This document shows, in pieces, positions 34,616 through 43,769 of a DNA stretch of 64,000 nt. The position numbers and the translations under genes were made by a program. Every line of letters starts with the position of its first letter. Within the stretch, counting starts at the first letter, position 1. The notes under the pieces were generated by a model, which did not search any database, was not told the DNA's origin, and saw only the letters and a list, made by a program, of their open reading frames with translations. The stretch is taken from contig NW_024468537.1 in assembly GCF_001632365.1 (NCBI RefSeq), forward strand, positions 378,078 to 442,077. Reading direction: 5' to 3'. The DNA comes from Laetiporus sulphureus 93-53 (lineage: Eukaryota > Basidiomycota > Agaricomycetes > Polyporales > Laetiporaceae).

Positions 34616-35458
34616 GTTGGGAGAGTTGTGCGTAGAGTAGCGTGTTCAACTTGTACGGCTGAGCCACCTCAGCAACTTGGCTTGTCATGTGGAATCTGCT
34701 CTGAGAAGAAAAGTTTCGGCGAAGCGGGATGTGCATGACGGGAGAACATGTCAAAGGCGAAATGGAGGAAAATCTGAAGCTGGAACAACCTGTTAATAGA
34801 AGGGTTGGCTCTTGCAAGGGGGGACGCGTTCTCGATGTCAATGTTGGCTATATCAGGTCTAACTCGAGCCGAAAAGCTCATCTGATGTCGCCGTCAATTA
34901 CATTGGATCAGTGTCTGCAGATCGCTGCTTGTGCTTACCTGCAATCAGCCATCGACATGCTACCGATTCAATTGGGGACCCTATTCAGGCCCAAGTAGGT
35001 TATTCATCTGCCGGGTTGCTATCCAGTAGTGATGTGATCAACGCGACGTGTTACGTAAATCGCTATAAAGTCTCCGACGATGACGGCCTATGCGAGACAG
35101 CATACGCGACAAGCACCACGGCTGGCGCTCTGTGCTTCGCTGCAATGATATGCATGGAAGAAAACATGTCGATGCTCGTCCACGCTGCGATGGAAGACAG
35201 ACCTTCTCAGTCTGCTGTCCTGCGGCTGTGCCGATTTCCTCATATCGGAAGCAGACGTCCCTCACATGGCCACCACTGATGGTGCGGGTCTCCACAGCTG
35301 GATGCACACTGTCCGTTGTGGTCAGCGCCGTGTGTGAGCTTGCGACGATCAGCGCCACTGTGCGCACCCGATACAAAGCGTACGGCCAGCAGCTGGGAAG
35401 GCACCGAAATGCTTAAATACTCAAGTTCAAGAGTCACATTTGCGCCTCTGCTACCATA
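34616..35458. other. Intergenic region between divergent genes
   Basis: About 840 bp with the promoters of the unknown minus-strand gene and the ICMT-like gene. No supported ORF or repeat was found. Confidence 0.55.
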
Positions 35459-36244
35459 ATGTCTCTTGCGCTGCTCAAGATCCCCATGCTGTTCATCGCC
35501 GCCGCCGCAATCCATGTCTCCAGCGCTGCACCCAATCCCTCTCCATTGCGTCAGCAACAAAACAGGCTTAGGACTGTGGCCGCTCCATCGACCGCCATAC
35601 GCGCCAGTGTTGCCGTCCCAACACTTATTCAGGTGGGTTTATGCATGACACTATCCTGCCGCACGAAAGAATAATTTTGAGCCCGACAGTTTACCGTCTG
35701 GATGCTGGCAATATGCGAAAGCGCGACCATCCTCGCGAGTCGCTACCCATGCGTGTTTTCCCGTCGCGTTCTCACCCTCTTGACGTTCGGAGCCCGCGCA
35801 TCTCCAGCTGCCATCAGCCTCACGTCCCCATTCCTCATCGGATTCATGCTCGAAATCGCCGGCAGCGTGATTCGCGTAGGCTGCTTCTGGCACCTCGGCC
35901 AACTCTTTCCCTTCCAGACAGCCATTCGCAAGGAGCACGCCCTGATCACCGACGGTCCGTACGCGATCGTGCGTCACCCCGGCTACGCCGGCAGTCTCCT
36001 CCGAACAGCGGGCATCCTCCTCTGTCACCTCGGGCGCGGCTCCTGGCTGTCCGAGAGCAGAGCCAGGTACACGCCGCAGGGACGCATATGCGTCCTGGCG
36101 GGCATCGTGTACATGGCAGCGTTGCTGGCGACCGTCGCCGTCCACTCCAGGCTGGAGGACCGCGAGCTGAAGAAAAAGTTTGGCAAGGAGTGGAAAGAGT
36201 GGGCAGCGAGAACGCCCAGCAAGCTCTTCCCTGGCCTGTACTAA
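35459..36244 (+). CDS. Isoprenylcysteine carboxyl methyltransferase-like membrane protein
   Basis: ICMT enzymes methylate the C-terminal prenylcysteine of CaaX proteins such as Ras and fungal pheromones, at the ER membrane. Exons 35459-35632 and 35690-36244 give 242 residues. Hydrophobic helices occur at the start (LLKIPMLFIAAAAIHV), around residues 55-70 (FTVWMLAICESATIL) and 90-115 (FLIGFMLEIAGSVIRVGCFW). The conserved SAM-binding C-terminal part follows: ALITDGPYAIVRHPGYAGSL, then IVYMAALLATVAV and EDRELKKKFGKEWKEWA, ending FPGLY. The RHPxY and E-x-W spacing fit the ICMT/PEMT family. Agaricomycetes carry many ICMT-like paralogs, so this need not be the Ste14 ortholog. It converges with the C2H2 gene. 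Confidence 0.85.
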
Positions 36245-36747
36245 GTCATTCTTTCCGGATGAAGATGTTGTATGAAACCAGCAGCCACGCCTCGATTGTG
36301 TGCACCAAATACTACTTGTCGAGTCCATCTGCTTGATAGCAGCACCGATCTTCCCAATCATGCCCTGTGATGCACCACATAGGATTAGCAGCTGCACGGC
36401 TATAATGGACGAGATAACGCAGGACAAATGTAGCGTTTGCGTACATTGGGGCACGCTTCTCTGATGGAAGACCCATCCCTTCTTGTAGCAGCTACGCGTA
36501 GCACTAGAATCAACAAATGAGGCGCCACACTTGTAGATGAGACACTGGTCGGATAAGCTGCTACTCCAACTTCAGTGCGGTGCCCCGCCAGTGCCCGTGG
36601 GGCTGAGAGTCTGGCCACCGCAGGTCTAAAGTCGATCGACAGTGCGTGCGGAAATACACGAACCATCCACATGATACTTTCCTGATGCCGCAATTGAGCC
36701 ATGAACAGACCAAAGAGCAACGAACTAGCGTGATCATTTATCTCACC
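36245..36747. other. Convergent intergenic gap
   Basis: About 500 bp between two converging stop codons. No feature was recognised beyond the expected 3' UTRs. Confidence 0.55.
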
Positions 36748-38685
36748 TCAGCACGCGTCTTCCTCCTCTCCCCCCTCCTCGAAGTCAGATCCCTCGTCCC
36801 TCTCCTCCAACGCAGCCTCTTTTTCTGCCTGCGCCTGCGCCGCAAGGGCAGCCTGGGCGATGGCCTGCTCAAGCTGTCTCGTCTGCTCCTCCGACAACGG
36901 GAGCGAAGACAAAGATGACTGCGGTGCGTCTGATGTCGATTGACCCTGGTCAACAGGATTCATAGTGCTCGTGCTAGGTGCTGTGCTAGGACCGACAGCA
37001 ATGGGGGGACTGGACTGGAATTGAAACTGTTGACTCTGCGCAATGACGCTCGCTAACGTCGTCTGATTCGAGTGAGAGACCGGCGGAGGTAGCTGTCGAC
37101 CAGGAACAGGCGGGGGATGTCCAAGGCCCCTCGCGACATAAACTTTCAGCAAGCCATGCAGCTGCAACACAATCGTCTGCGCCTCCGCCACGACACCCGG
37201 ATCCACCTCTCCCTCCTCCGGCGGGCCAGCATCCCTATCCGCCGGCGACGCAGCCGCATGCAGCGCGCCAGCAAGCTGAGTCGCAACGATCTCATTCCAA
37301 AGCTTCGTCCGCCTACTCGCCTCCTCATCCCCTACGGCCTTCTCCACCTCCACCTCCTCAATCTCCGCATACGCACACGTACTCTCCCCAATCCCGGGCT
37401 CGACCCCGCCGTCCCGACCGCCTGCGCGCCCGCGGCTGTCCTTGTGCCGCTTGATCGCGTCGCGCCGCGAAAACACCTTTCCGCACCCGCTACACCGCCA
37501 TGCCCGGCGCTCGTGCAGCTTCTCGTGCCGCTTCAAATCGTGGTTCCGCACGAACGACGCGGGGCAGTGCGCGCACCGGAATGGCCGGTCGACGAGCGTG
37601 TGTAGCCGTTGGTGGGCGCGTAGCGAGTAGAGCCGGTGGAAGATTTTGGTGCAGGTCGGCATCAGGCAGGGGTAGACGGCTGCGCCGAGGTCGGAGGAGG
37701 GAGGCGCTGCGGGAGCGTTGTATGGGTTGGACCATGTAGTACTTGGGGCGGGGGCGGGCGACGCGCCATGAGAACCGATCGGTGTACTGCTCAGGACGCC
37801 GATCATTTGGATGAGTCCTGCGAGCTCTTGGAGGGCTGCGGTTCGTTGTCCTCCTCGCGGGGAGGATGTCACGGCAAAGAGGAACACTTGATGCAATTGT
37901 ACGTGTATTGAGGATATGAGAGCTCCGTTCAACGCATGGTGGCCTGGCGCGGACGAGTCGGGTGCGAGGACACGCATGATGGTACGCACGGCCTCTGAGA
38001 TGAGGTGTCTCAGGTCGGGCTGGTCAAAGGCGACGCGTTTGGGCGCAGGGCTCTCCGCGACTTCGTGGCTCCCTTCTCTCTTGCGCTTTCCCTTGTCGAG
38101 CTGAATGACAGGCGCATCCGAGTTGCGCAGAGAAGCGAAAAGGGCTTCGGACTTGGCCAGAGAGAGCAGTGCTTCGCCTAGAGATCGAGCGACCTTGGGA
38201 GACACGGTTCCTGCAGAGATACATTGCGAAAAGACGTCCACGATGTTTGCGTTGTTTGAGCCCGAGACGTTGTAGCCAGATAGTGTTGCGTGTATGAAAG
38301 GGTTCCCTGATGCGAGTGAGAGGATGCCTTTCATCGTCACGATCGCAGCATCATGCCTTCGTCGTTTCGCAGCTGCAGCGCCATCGGTCGAAGTCGCAGG
38401 AACGCCCTTCCGCTCCAAAAATGCGCTGCTTTGTTCTAATGGGACGGTATTATGCGCTGGTAGAGGCACGGCTTGAGCCGCTGCAGCGGCAGCTTCGAGC
38501 TGCGCCCTGGCGATGTCCGCTCGGAGTTGTTCTTGCAGTCGAAAAGCCATCGCTTCTGCTTCAGCGTCGATATCTTCTGCATCGTAGTCATCGTAGCCCT
38601 CTTCGTATTGTCCGTCATAGTCCTCGTCATAGCCTTCCTCAGCCATGGCCGTGGGCAGCTCGGTAGAATCTGCAAGGTCTGCCAT
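36748..38685 (-). CDS. C2H2 zinc-finger transcription factor
   Basis: Single-exon gene of 645 residues, starting at the first ATG of the frame (MADLADSTELP). The N-terminus is very acidic (DEDYDGQYEEGYDDYDAEDI) and then Ala/Gln rich. Three C2H2 fingers lie at roughly residues 345-430: YPCLMPTCTKIFHRLYSLRA with HQRLH, FRCAHCPASFVRNHDLKRHE, and WRCSGCGKVFSRRDAIKRHK. The linkers between them are of the TGEKP-like class but degenerate (TLVDRPFRC, ERRAWRC). Basic segments (KRRRH, KGKRKRE) may be nuclear signals. The C-terminus is Gln/Pro/Ser rich with an Ala/Gln helix and a final acidic patch, a typical activation-domain composition. Target genes are unknown. Sequence-specific DNA binding follows from the finger family; the rest is inference. 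Confidence 0.88.
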   Translation of the reverse strand: MADLADSTELPTAMAEEGYDEDYDGQYEEGYDDYDAEDIDAEAEAMAFRLQEQLRADIARAQLEAAAAAAQAVPLPAHNTVPLEQSSAFLERKGVPATSTDGAAAAKRRRHDAAIVTMKGILSLASGNPFIHATLSGYNVSGSNNANIVDVFSQCISAGTVSPKVARSLGEALLSLAKSEALFASLRNSDAPVIQLDKGKRKREGSHEVAESPAPKRVAFDQPDLRHLISEAVRTIMRVLAPDSSAPGHHALNGALISSIHVQLHQVFLFAVTSSPRGGQRTAALQELAGLIQMIGVLSSTPIGSHGASPAPAPSTTWSNPYNAPAAPPSSDLGAAVYPCLMPTCTKIFHRLYSLRAHQRLHTLVDRPFRCAHCPASFVRNHDLKRHEKLHERRAWRCSGCGKVFSRRDAIKRHKDSRGRAGGRDGGVEPGIGESTCAYAEIEEVEVEKAVGDEEASRRTKLWNEIVATQLAGALHAAASPADRDAGPPEEGEVDPGVVAEAQTIVLQLHGLLKVYVARGLGHPPPVPGRQLPPPVSHSNQTTLASVIAQSQQFQFQSSPPIAVGPSTAPSTSTMNPVDQGQSTSDAPQSSLSSLPLSEEQTRQLEQAIAQAALAAQAQAEKEAALEERDEGSDFEEGGEEEDAC

Positions 38686-39212
38686 GTCGGAGATGCTAGT
38701 TACCGGAAGCAATTCAAGTGACGAGGAAGGAAAGTTTTAGAGCTAGTCAGTGTTAGTGAGACTTGAGAGGCGGTAGATGAGTGGGTTGAGTTGTGGCCTC
38801 GATCAAGGTTCTACGCCACATGTTCATATAATCTCTCCGAAACACAGTAACGTTTCATTTTTGCGCTATCTATCTCGCCAACGTTGCATTGAACCCATTC
38901 GAATCTCTCACTTTGCGGCCGATAGCACCGGACATAAAGCTCATGTCAAGTTCCATTCTGATTCACGCCAAGTTGTCTTCGTGAGAGGCTCGGTTTCTTC
39001 TTGCGTGTCCTGCTCTCCGTATCTCATGTTCATGAGAATGTATCTATCTATTGAGGTAAAGCATGCCTCTGTCATGATTCTATTGGGTGTGGACTATAAC
39101 GACCGTCCGTCTTCGCATGAAAGGATATATAGCGCATTTAGCCATGAACGTTTGAACACCTTCCCTCTCGCGCACATAACACTCTTCACTGTCCTAGGCC
39201 CAGGATCCACCA
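38686..39212. other. Divergent promoter region, C2H2 gene / GST
   Basis: About 530 bp between divergent start codons. A TATATA-like stretch (GGATATATAGC) at 39122-39132 lies roughly 85 bp upstream of the GST start. The open frames seen here are short and unsupported. Confidence 0.55.
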
Positions 39213-40022
39213 ATGGTGCTCAAACTCTACGGCTTCTCCCCCTCGCACTGCACGCGACGCGTCGGCGTCGTCCTCAAGGAGCTCAACGTGCCCTACGAGC
39301 TCGTCACCATTGACATGCTCAAGGACGAGCACAAGGCCGCGCCGTCTCTCGCCCACCAACCATTTGGCCAGGTGCCCTACATCGACGACGACGGCTTCCA
39401 ACTCTTCGAGAGCCGCGCGATCGCGCGCTACCTCGTGGCAAAGTACTCGGGCCAGGGACCGCGGCTCGTGCCTGACCCGTCGGATGTGGAGAGGACGGCG
39501 CTGTTCGAGCAGGCGGCGAGCATTGAGCTGAGCAACTTTGATCCGTATATGAATGCGCTTGCGTGGGAGGTCATGTTCAAGAAGTCTGTCGTTTGTCTTG
39601 TGCTCCAAGGTAACCGCTTACCGGAAACGTCTTCGCAGATATTCGGGTGGAACGGCGGACGAGGTCATCGTTGCGGACCTCGTGAAAACTCTCAACAGCA
39701 AGCTTGACGCGTACGAGGTCCTCCTTAGCAAATCCAAGTATCTTGCCGGCGATGTAGGGACAAGAAGTCATCATGCGTGACAATATCTGACGATCCGTGA
39801 TTCAGGAGGTGACACTCGCAGACCTGTTCCACCTGCCGTTTGGAACTTCACTGGGACTGATGGGATACGACCTGCTCACTACAGAGTCTCGGCCAAACGT
39901 GGCTAGGTGAGTGAGGAACGAATAGAAGCCTCGGCCATAGCTCACGAACTCCTGGAACGCACAGGTGGTGGAAAGATATCAGCTCGCGTCCTGCCTGGCT
40001 GGCGGCGAAGGACGGTGCTTGA
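39213..40022 (+). CDS. Glutathione S-transferase (GSTF/phi-like)
   Basis: Conjugates glutathione to electrophiles in the cytosol. Exons 39213-39583, 39639-39753, 39806-39906 and 39965-40022 give 214 residues, the usual GST length. The thioredoxin-like N-domain reads VLKLYGFSPSHCTRRVGVVL, with a Ser at the catalytic position, then PFGQVPYIDDDGFQLFESRA (cis-Pro and the Glu-Ser that bind glutathione) and IARYLVAKY. The helical C-domain has VTLADLFHLPFG with the N-capping Asp and closes on RWWKDISSRPAWLAAK. The sequence matches the fungal phi-like group that accepts peroxides and xenobiotics; the exact substrate is unknown. Confidence 0.92.
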
Positions 40023-40335
40023 CGGTGGAGACTTGACATCGTGCGCGAAGCAAAGTAAGAGTGTATGATAACGACAGAAGGCTCATGTTAGCGTTCACGA
40101 ATAAGCACTTGCGAGATAGTAATTCTGGCGTGAGATGCGGCTCCAAACAGCCATTTCCCTTATATGAGTTATGTATCTCCGAAAGCACCATGAGTATTCC
40201 GCAGAGCCACCAGGAGAGGCTGCAAGAGAAAAATGGCTTTAACGTGCATGGGAGTGAGTCGGAAAGAGGATACGGAAACTGCCGAGCCTGCGCGCCCGCA
40301 TTCATGGCGGCACGCGAATGACCATCCGTGCACTC
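40023..40335. other. Intergenic region, GST to MIC26/27
   Basis: About 310 bp between genes on the same strand. No feature beyond the expected terminator and promoter was seen. Confidence 0.5.
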
Positions 40336-41390
40336 ATGTTCAGGGTACTAGCTGTACGTCTCCTGCTCCTCCCAAAAACCATCTCATAACACTGATGAGA
40401 CGCGCAGCCTCGCAAGGCGGCTTTCGTAGCCGTCGCCGCTCTCGCGGCCGAGACGTCGAGGGAGAAGGTGCGAGTACAGTCACTCTTTTCAGCACGCTGC
40501 TGACCGTACGTTCTGCGCATTGCGCGTAGTTGCCCATGTATCCATCTCCTGACGCACCCGTCCTCCTTCTCGAGGCGCCGTCAGAGCTTGAAAAGCAAAT
40601 CGGTGTCGCGCGCAGGGCCGTCACCGCAAGCTATCTCGATGCTCGTGCACAAGTGCAAGGCGTCATCTCTCGGTGGATCGACGTCGAACAGGCCGTAGAG
40701 CGTGAGTACTTCAAGCACGCACACCACCTCTCCTCACGCTTTTGATTAATTACGCTCTTCACACATATAGACCGCGTCAAGTCCCTCATTGCGCCTGACG
40801 AACCGCTTACGCCCGGCGTGCTGTACGTCGGCGTAGCCACGCTCACCGGTTCCGTCCTCGCGCGCAACCGCATGATCCTCACACGGCTCCTCCTCCCGCC
40901 GACACTTCTCCTCCTCTCCTTCCGCCACTTCCTCCCCAAGACCGCGCACAACGTCTCGGATTACTGCGGATCGCTCGAGGACACGTACTTCCCCCGCCTC
41001 GCGCAGGCACACGAGACCGCGAAGGCGCACTCTGCGATGACGTGGGAGCGCATCAAGGATGTAAGCGTTGCAGGCCGCGAGGCGACCGTCTCCGGCGTGG
41101 AAACCATGCTCGTCCGCATCGAAGAGGCGACAGGATTAAAGCTGAAGGAGGCACTGGGCTATGGTCAGGGCGTAGTGCGGGCCGTGGAGAATCAGACGAA
41201 AGCTGCGGCAAAGATCGTGCAGCAGAAGACCGAGGCGGCGACGGATGTCATCGTGAAGAAAACGGAGGCTGCAAAGGAGGCTATAGAGCACAAAGCGGAG
41301 GCGGCGAAGGAGGTTGCAGAGCACAAAGCGGAAAACAACTCTGTTGTCTCAGAGCCAAAAGTAGAAGAGCCACCTACGCGGCTAGTATGA
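40336..41390 (+). CDS. MIC27: MICOS complex subunit MIC26/MIC27 (apolipoprotein O-like)
   Basis: Inner-membrane subunit of the MICOS complex that shapes mitochondrial cristae junctions. Five exons (40336-40344, 40408-40467, 40530-40701, 40771-41390; the first is only 9 bp, coding MFR) give 286 residues. After a short presequence (PRKAAFVAVAALAAETSREK) comes LPMYPSPDAPVLLLEAPSEL, the family's opening motif. Two membrane segments follow: GVLYVGVATLTGSVLARNRM and LTRLLLPPTLLLLSFRHFLP, which ends in the conserved FLPKTA. The C-terminal third is a long amphipathic, Ala/Lys/Glu-rich helix (KIVQQKTEAATDVIVKKTEA) with 11-residue-type repetition, as in apolipoproteins. Four coding exons are certain in phase; the 9-bp start exon is the best solution because no other ATG precedes PRKAAF in frame. 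Confidence 0.85.
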
Positions 41391-41450
41391 TACTACACCT
41401 CGACAATATATAGATTACCCTCGTCCGCTCCCTGTTTCCCTCAGACGGAT

Positions 41451-41900
41451 TCATTCCTTTGGTTTCTTCTCGCCGTTCTCCTCTTCCTTCGCCACCTTGC
41501 CCTCATTCAAGAACTCCATGTCCATGTCGAAACCGCCGAGGCCGTCAAAGCGACGGTTGAACCTTCCGAGACGGCCAGTGACCTCGTCCTCGTCCTCGCT
41601 CTCCGCTACCCACTTGCTCGCGTTCCAGAGCGGATTGTTCGTCGTGTCGCGCGTGAGGAGCACCTCGGAGCGCGGCGAGGTCGTGTATTGTGTGAACGTC
41701 GAGCCATCCGCGCGGGTCACGCGCTGAGGGAACTGCGGCACGAATGGCGGGGGCAGCTTCCGCTGGCGATGTTTCCAGACGTGTGTGCGCCCGTACGGCG
41801 AGGATGAGACGCTGCGCGTGGTCGTGCGCGACAGATTACGTGGAAGCAAGTTGCGCGTTGTCGGGCGCGAGGAGCTCGCCAGGATGGACGCGAAATTCAT
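41451..41900 (-). CDS. MRPL36: Mitochondrial large-subunit ribosomal protein bL31m
   Basis: Single exon, 149 residues. The N-terminus is an Arg/Ser/Thr-rich mitochondrial presequence (MNFASILASSSRPTTRNLLP). The conserved core is QRVTRADGSTFTQYTTSPRS, followed by EVLLTRDTTNNPLWNASKW, which is the bL31m signature in fungi (yeast Mrpl36). The C-terminus is acidic (VAESEDEDEVTG) and ends in a charged tail. Its stop lies 60 bp from the stop of MIC26/27, so the two mitochondrial genes converge and must share or overlap 3' UTRs. Confidence 0.83.
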   Translation of the reverse strand: MNFASILASSSRPTTRNLLPRNLSRTTTRSVSSSPYGRTHVWKHRQRKLPPPFVPQFPQRVTRADGSTFTQYTTSPRSEVLLTRDTTNNPLWNASKWVAESEDEDEVTGRLGRFNRRFDGLGGFDMDMEFLNEGKVAKEEENGEKKPKE

Positions 41901-42273
41901 GGCGATGATATGGTCTCCTCACGACTTGGAAGCTGGCCAGACGGGGGCGCGAGCTCAAAGTGGCTTTCGATGAGAGAGTAAGAATTTTCCAAGAAAGGAA
42001 GGTATACCATCCAGCGTGAGAATCCTGCTCGGCGTTAGGGCCACAACCTCAAGTCACTCGGTTCTGTCGATGTACGATACCGGAGCATTCACAATATCAA
42101 TGATCGAGCAGAGATGTTTCTCTCCGAGGTGATTGTGAATAAAGAGGTGGTAGATAGAGTACAGGTACAAGAGCATCATACAACAAGGCTAACGCAGTAG
42201 TAGTTAGTACTTACTAGTCAACAACATGGCATCAGACTCGTTCATCTCATAACGTCATGAGCTAACATTTCGT
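41901..42273. other. Intergenic region between two minus-strand genes
   Basis: About 370 bp, relatively AT-rich with TAGTAGTTAGTACTTACTAG near 42198. No gene was recognised. Confidence 0.5.
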
Positions 42274-42992
42274 CTACAACGTCCACCCTTCGCCAGGATC
42301 CTCACACACTGGAACGCGCTCGATCCCAAATTCGACTTGCGGGATATACGCATGCTCAGCGGGGAAGTTCTCGCGACGCGGGGCGGGCATCGCCACTAGA
42401 TATGTTAACTCGATGGCCCGAGGCTGCGACTCCAGATCGTCGAACGACGGCGGGGACGGGCGGCGCCGTGGAGGAGGGCTCGAGTTTGACCGTGTGCGGG
42501 GTGAGAGCGCTCGTGATGGGGATACTCTGGATAACAGACGGCGGTGCCAGGGAGTTGGGGAGCGAGTCACAGGATATGGTGAGGGAGTTGTCATTGCTGT
42601 GTTAGGTGCAACGACTAGTCTGGCCGCAACCGGCTGCGTTTGCTGAGTATCCAGCTAAACATTGAAGCCCCTTTGCACTAGACTGGACTCACCAATGTCC
42701 TCGCCCACCACTTCTGAACTTTTCCACTCCCCTCACCTCCCCTTACATACCGCGTCTTCTCATGACTGTCATAATCCACGCATACATGCGCATCGTGCAA
42801 AACTGGCCTCGTGAGCGTCCAACGCCTGCGGCCAGGAGCAGACGACGGCATGGAGAATGAGCCGTTTTGCATAGCTTCCTCGAACAGGCGTCGCTGCCGC
42901 CGGCGCAGAATATACGAGCGCACGACGATCGCAGCGGATACGGAGAGCAGAAGGACAAGGGTTGCTGCAGAGGTAGATTTGTCAGTAGTCAT
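42274..42992 (-). CDS. Single-pass membrane protein, unknown function
   Basis: Exons 42693-42992 and 42274-42633 give 219 residues. An N-terminal hydrophobic segment (SAATLVLLLSVSAAIVVRSY) is followed directly by Arg-rich ILRRRQRRLFEEAM, giving a type I/III orientation with a cytosolic body. The middle is Ser/Pro/Arg rich and low in complexity. The end has a conserved-looking segment: MPAPRRENFPAEHAYIPQVE and FGIERVPVCEDPGEGWTL. Short proteins of this plan (one N-terminal helix, RRR-x-FEEA, low-complexity middle) are widespread in basidiomycetes and of unknown function; this comparison is from memory. No catalytic motif is visible. Confidence 0.68.
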
Positions 42993-43769
42993 GTTTTACC
43001 ACGTAATTTGTCCTCGACAAAGCGGGTGGCGCATTCGAGAACGCCCTCGCAGTGCAGCTCTCCGCACAGAGCAATATATCCTCACCAAGGAACGTATACA
43101 CTGCCATCCAAATATCGCAGTTATGAGCGCAGCAGAAATGGCGCACATCGCTGAATGCACGCACAGTATAGTGACGCCGAACTTGTCAAACCCGCACCCT
43201 GATGGGCACTTCCGCTGCTCACTGTCGACGACGGCGCGGCGGAGCTCGAGGTCGTATATTCAACTGGTGGAACAATCATAGCCATGGGCCGAACCTCCTA
43301 TGTAATTGCCTACACCCAGAGCCGAGACCGACGGTCGAGAGATGGGCCACCCGCGGGCGAAGACTGCAAACGCAGTGGCAAAGAGCTATTGCAGCTGGAG
43401 GTCATGCAGAGAGGAACCATGGGACGGCTGGACGGCATGAGTAAGGGGTGAACGTGCTCTCAACGCATAGCGAACAGAATGTGCGAACCGGGCTGCGATG
43501 TATCGGCTATTGGTGCGTGGCGGAATTCACTCAAGAGCGGGCGCTTTCATGCCGTCCAGACTACTCCACCTTGTAGTAATAGAATCCAGTAATTCCACAG
43601 ATATATAGACAACATCAGCAACATACAGCGACCAGGTCACGGACATGAAAAGTAGACGATGAATGTCCCAGCAATGACACGCCGGAAAGGCTACAATGAT
43701 TCCGGCAGCGCAACCCACGAGAGGTATTTTGGTACGTGTGCACAATCCCATGCTATACTCGTTGCAGCC
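42993..43769. other. Intergenic region after the ABC transporter
   Basis: About 780 bp. It should contain the 3' UTR of the ABC transporter and the promoter of the membrane protein gene. A minus-strand frame at 43527-43751 has hydrophobic stretches but no start context or family; it is not called. Confidence 0.5.

Noticed and set aside
43527..43751. Minus-strand 75-residue frame with hydrophobic stretches behind the ABC transporter
   Set aside because: It lies in the expected 3' UTR, has no family resemblance and no splice partners.
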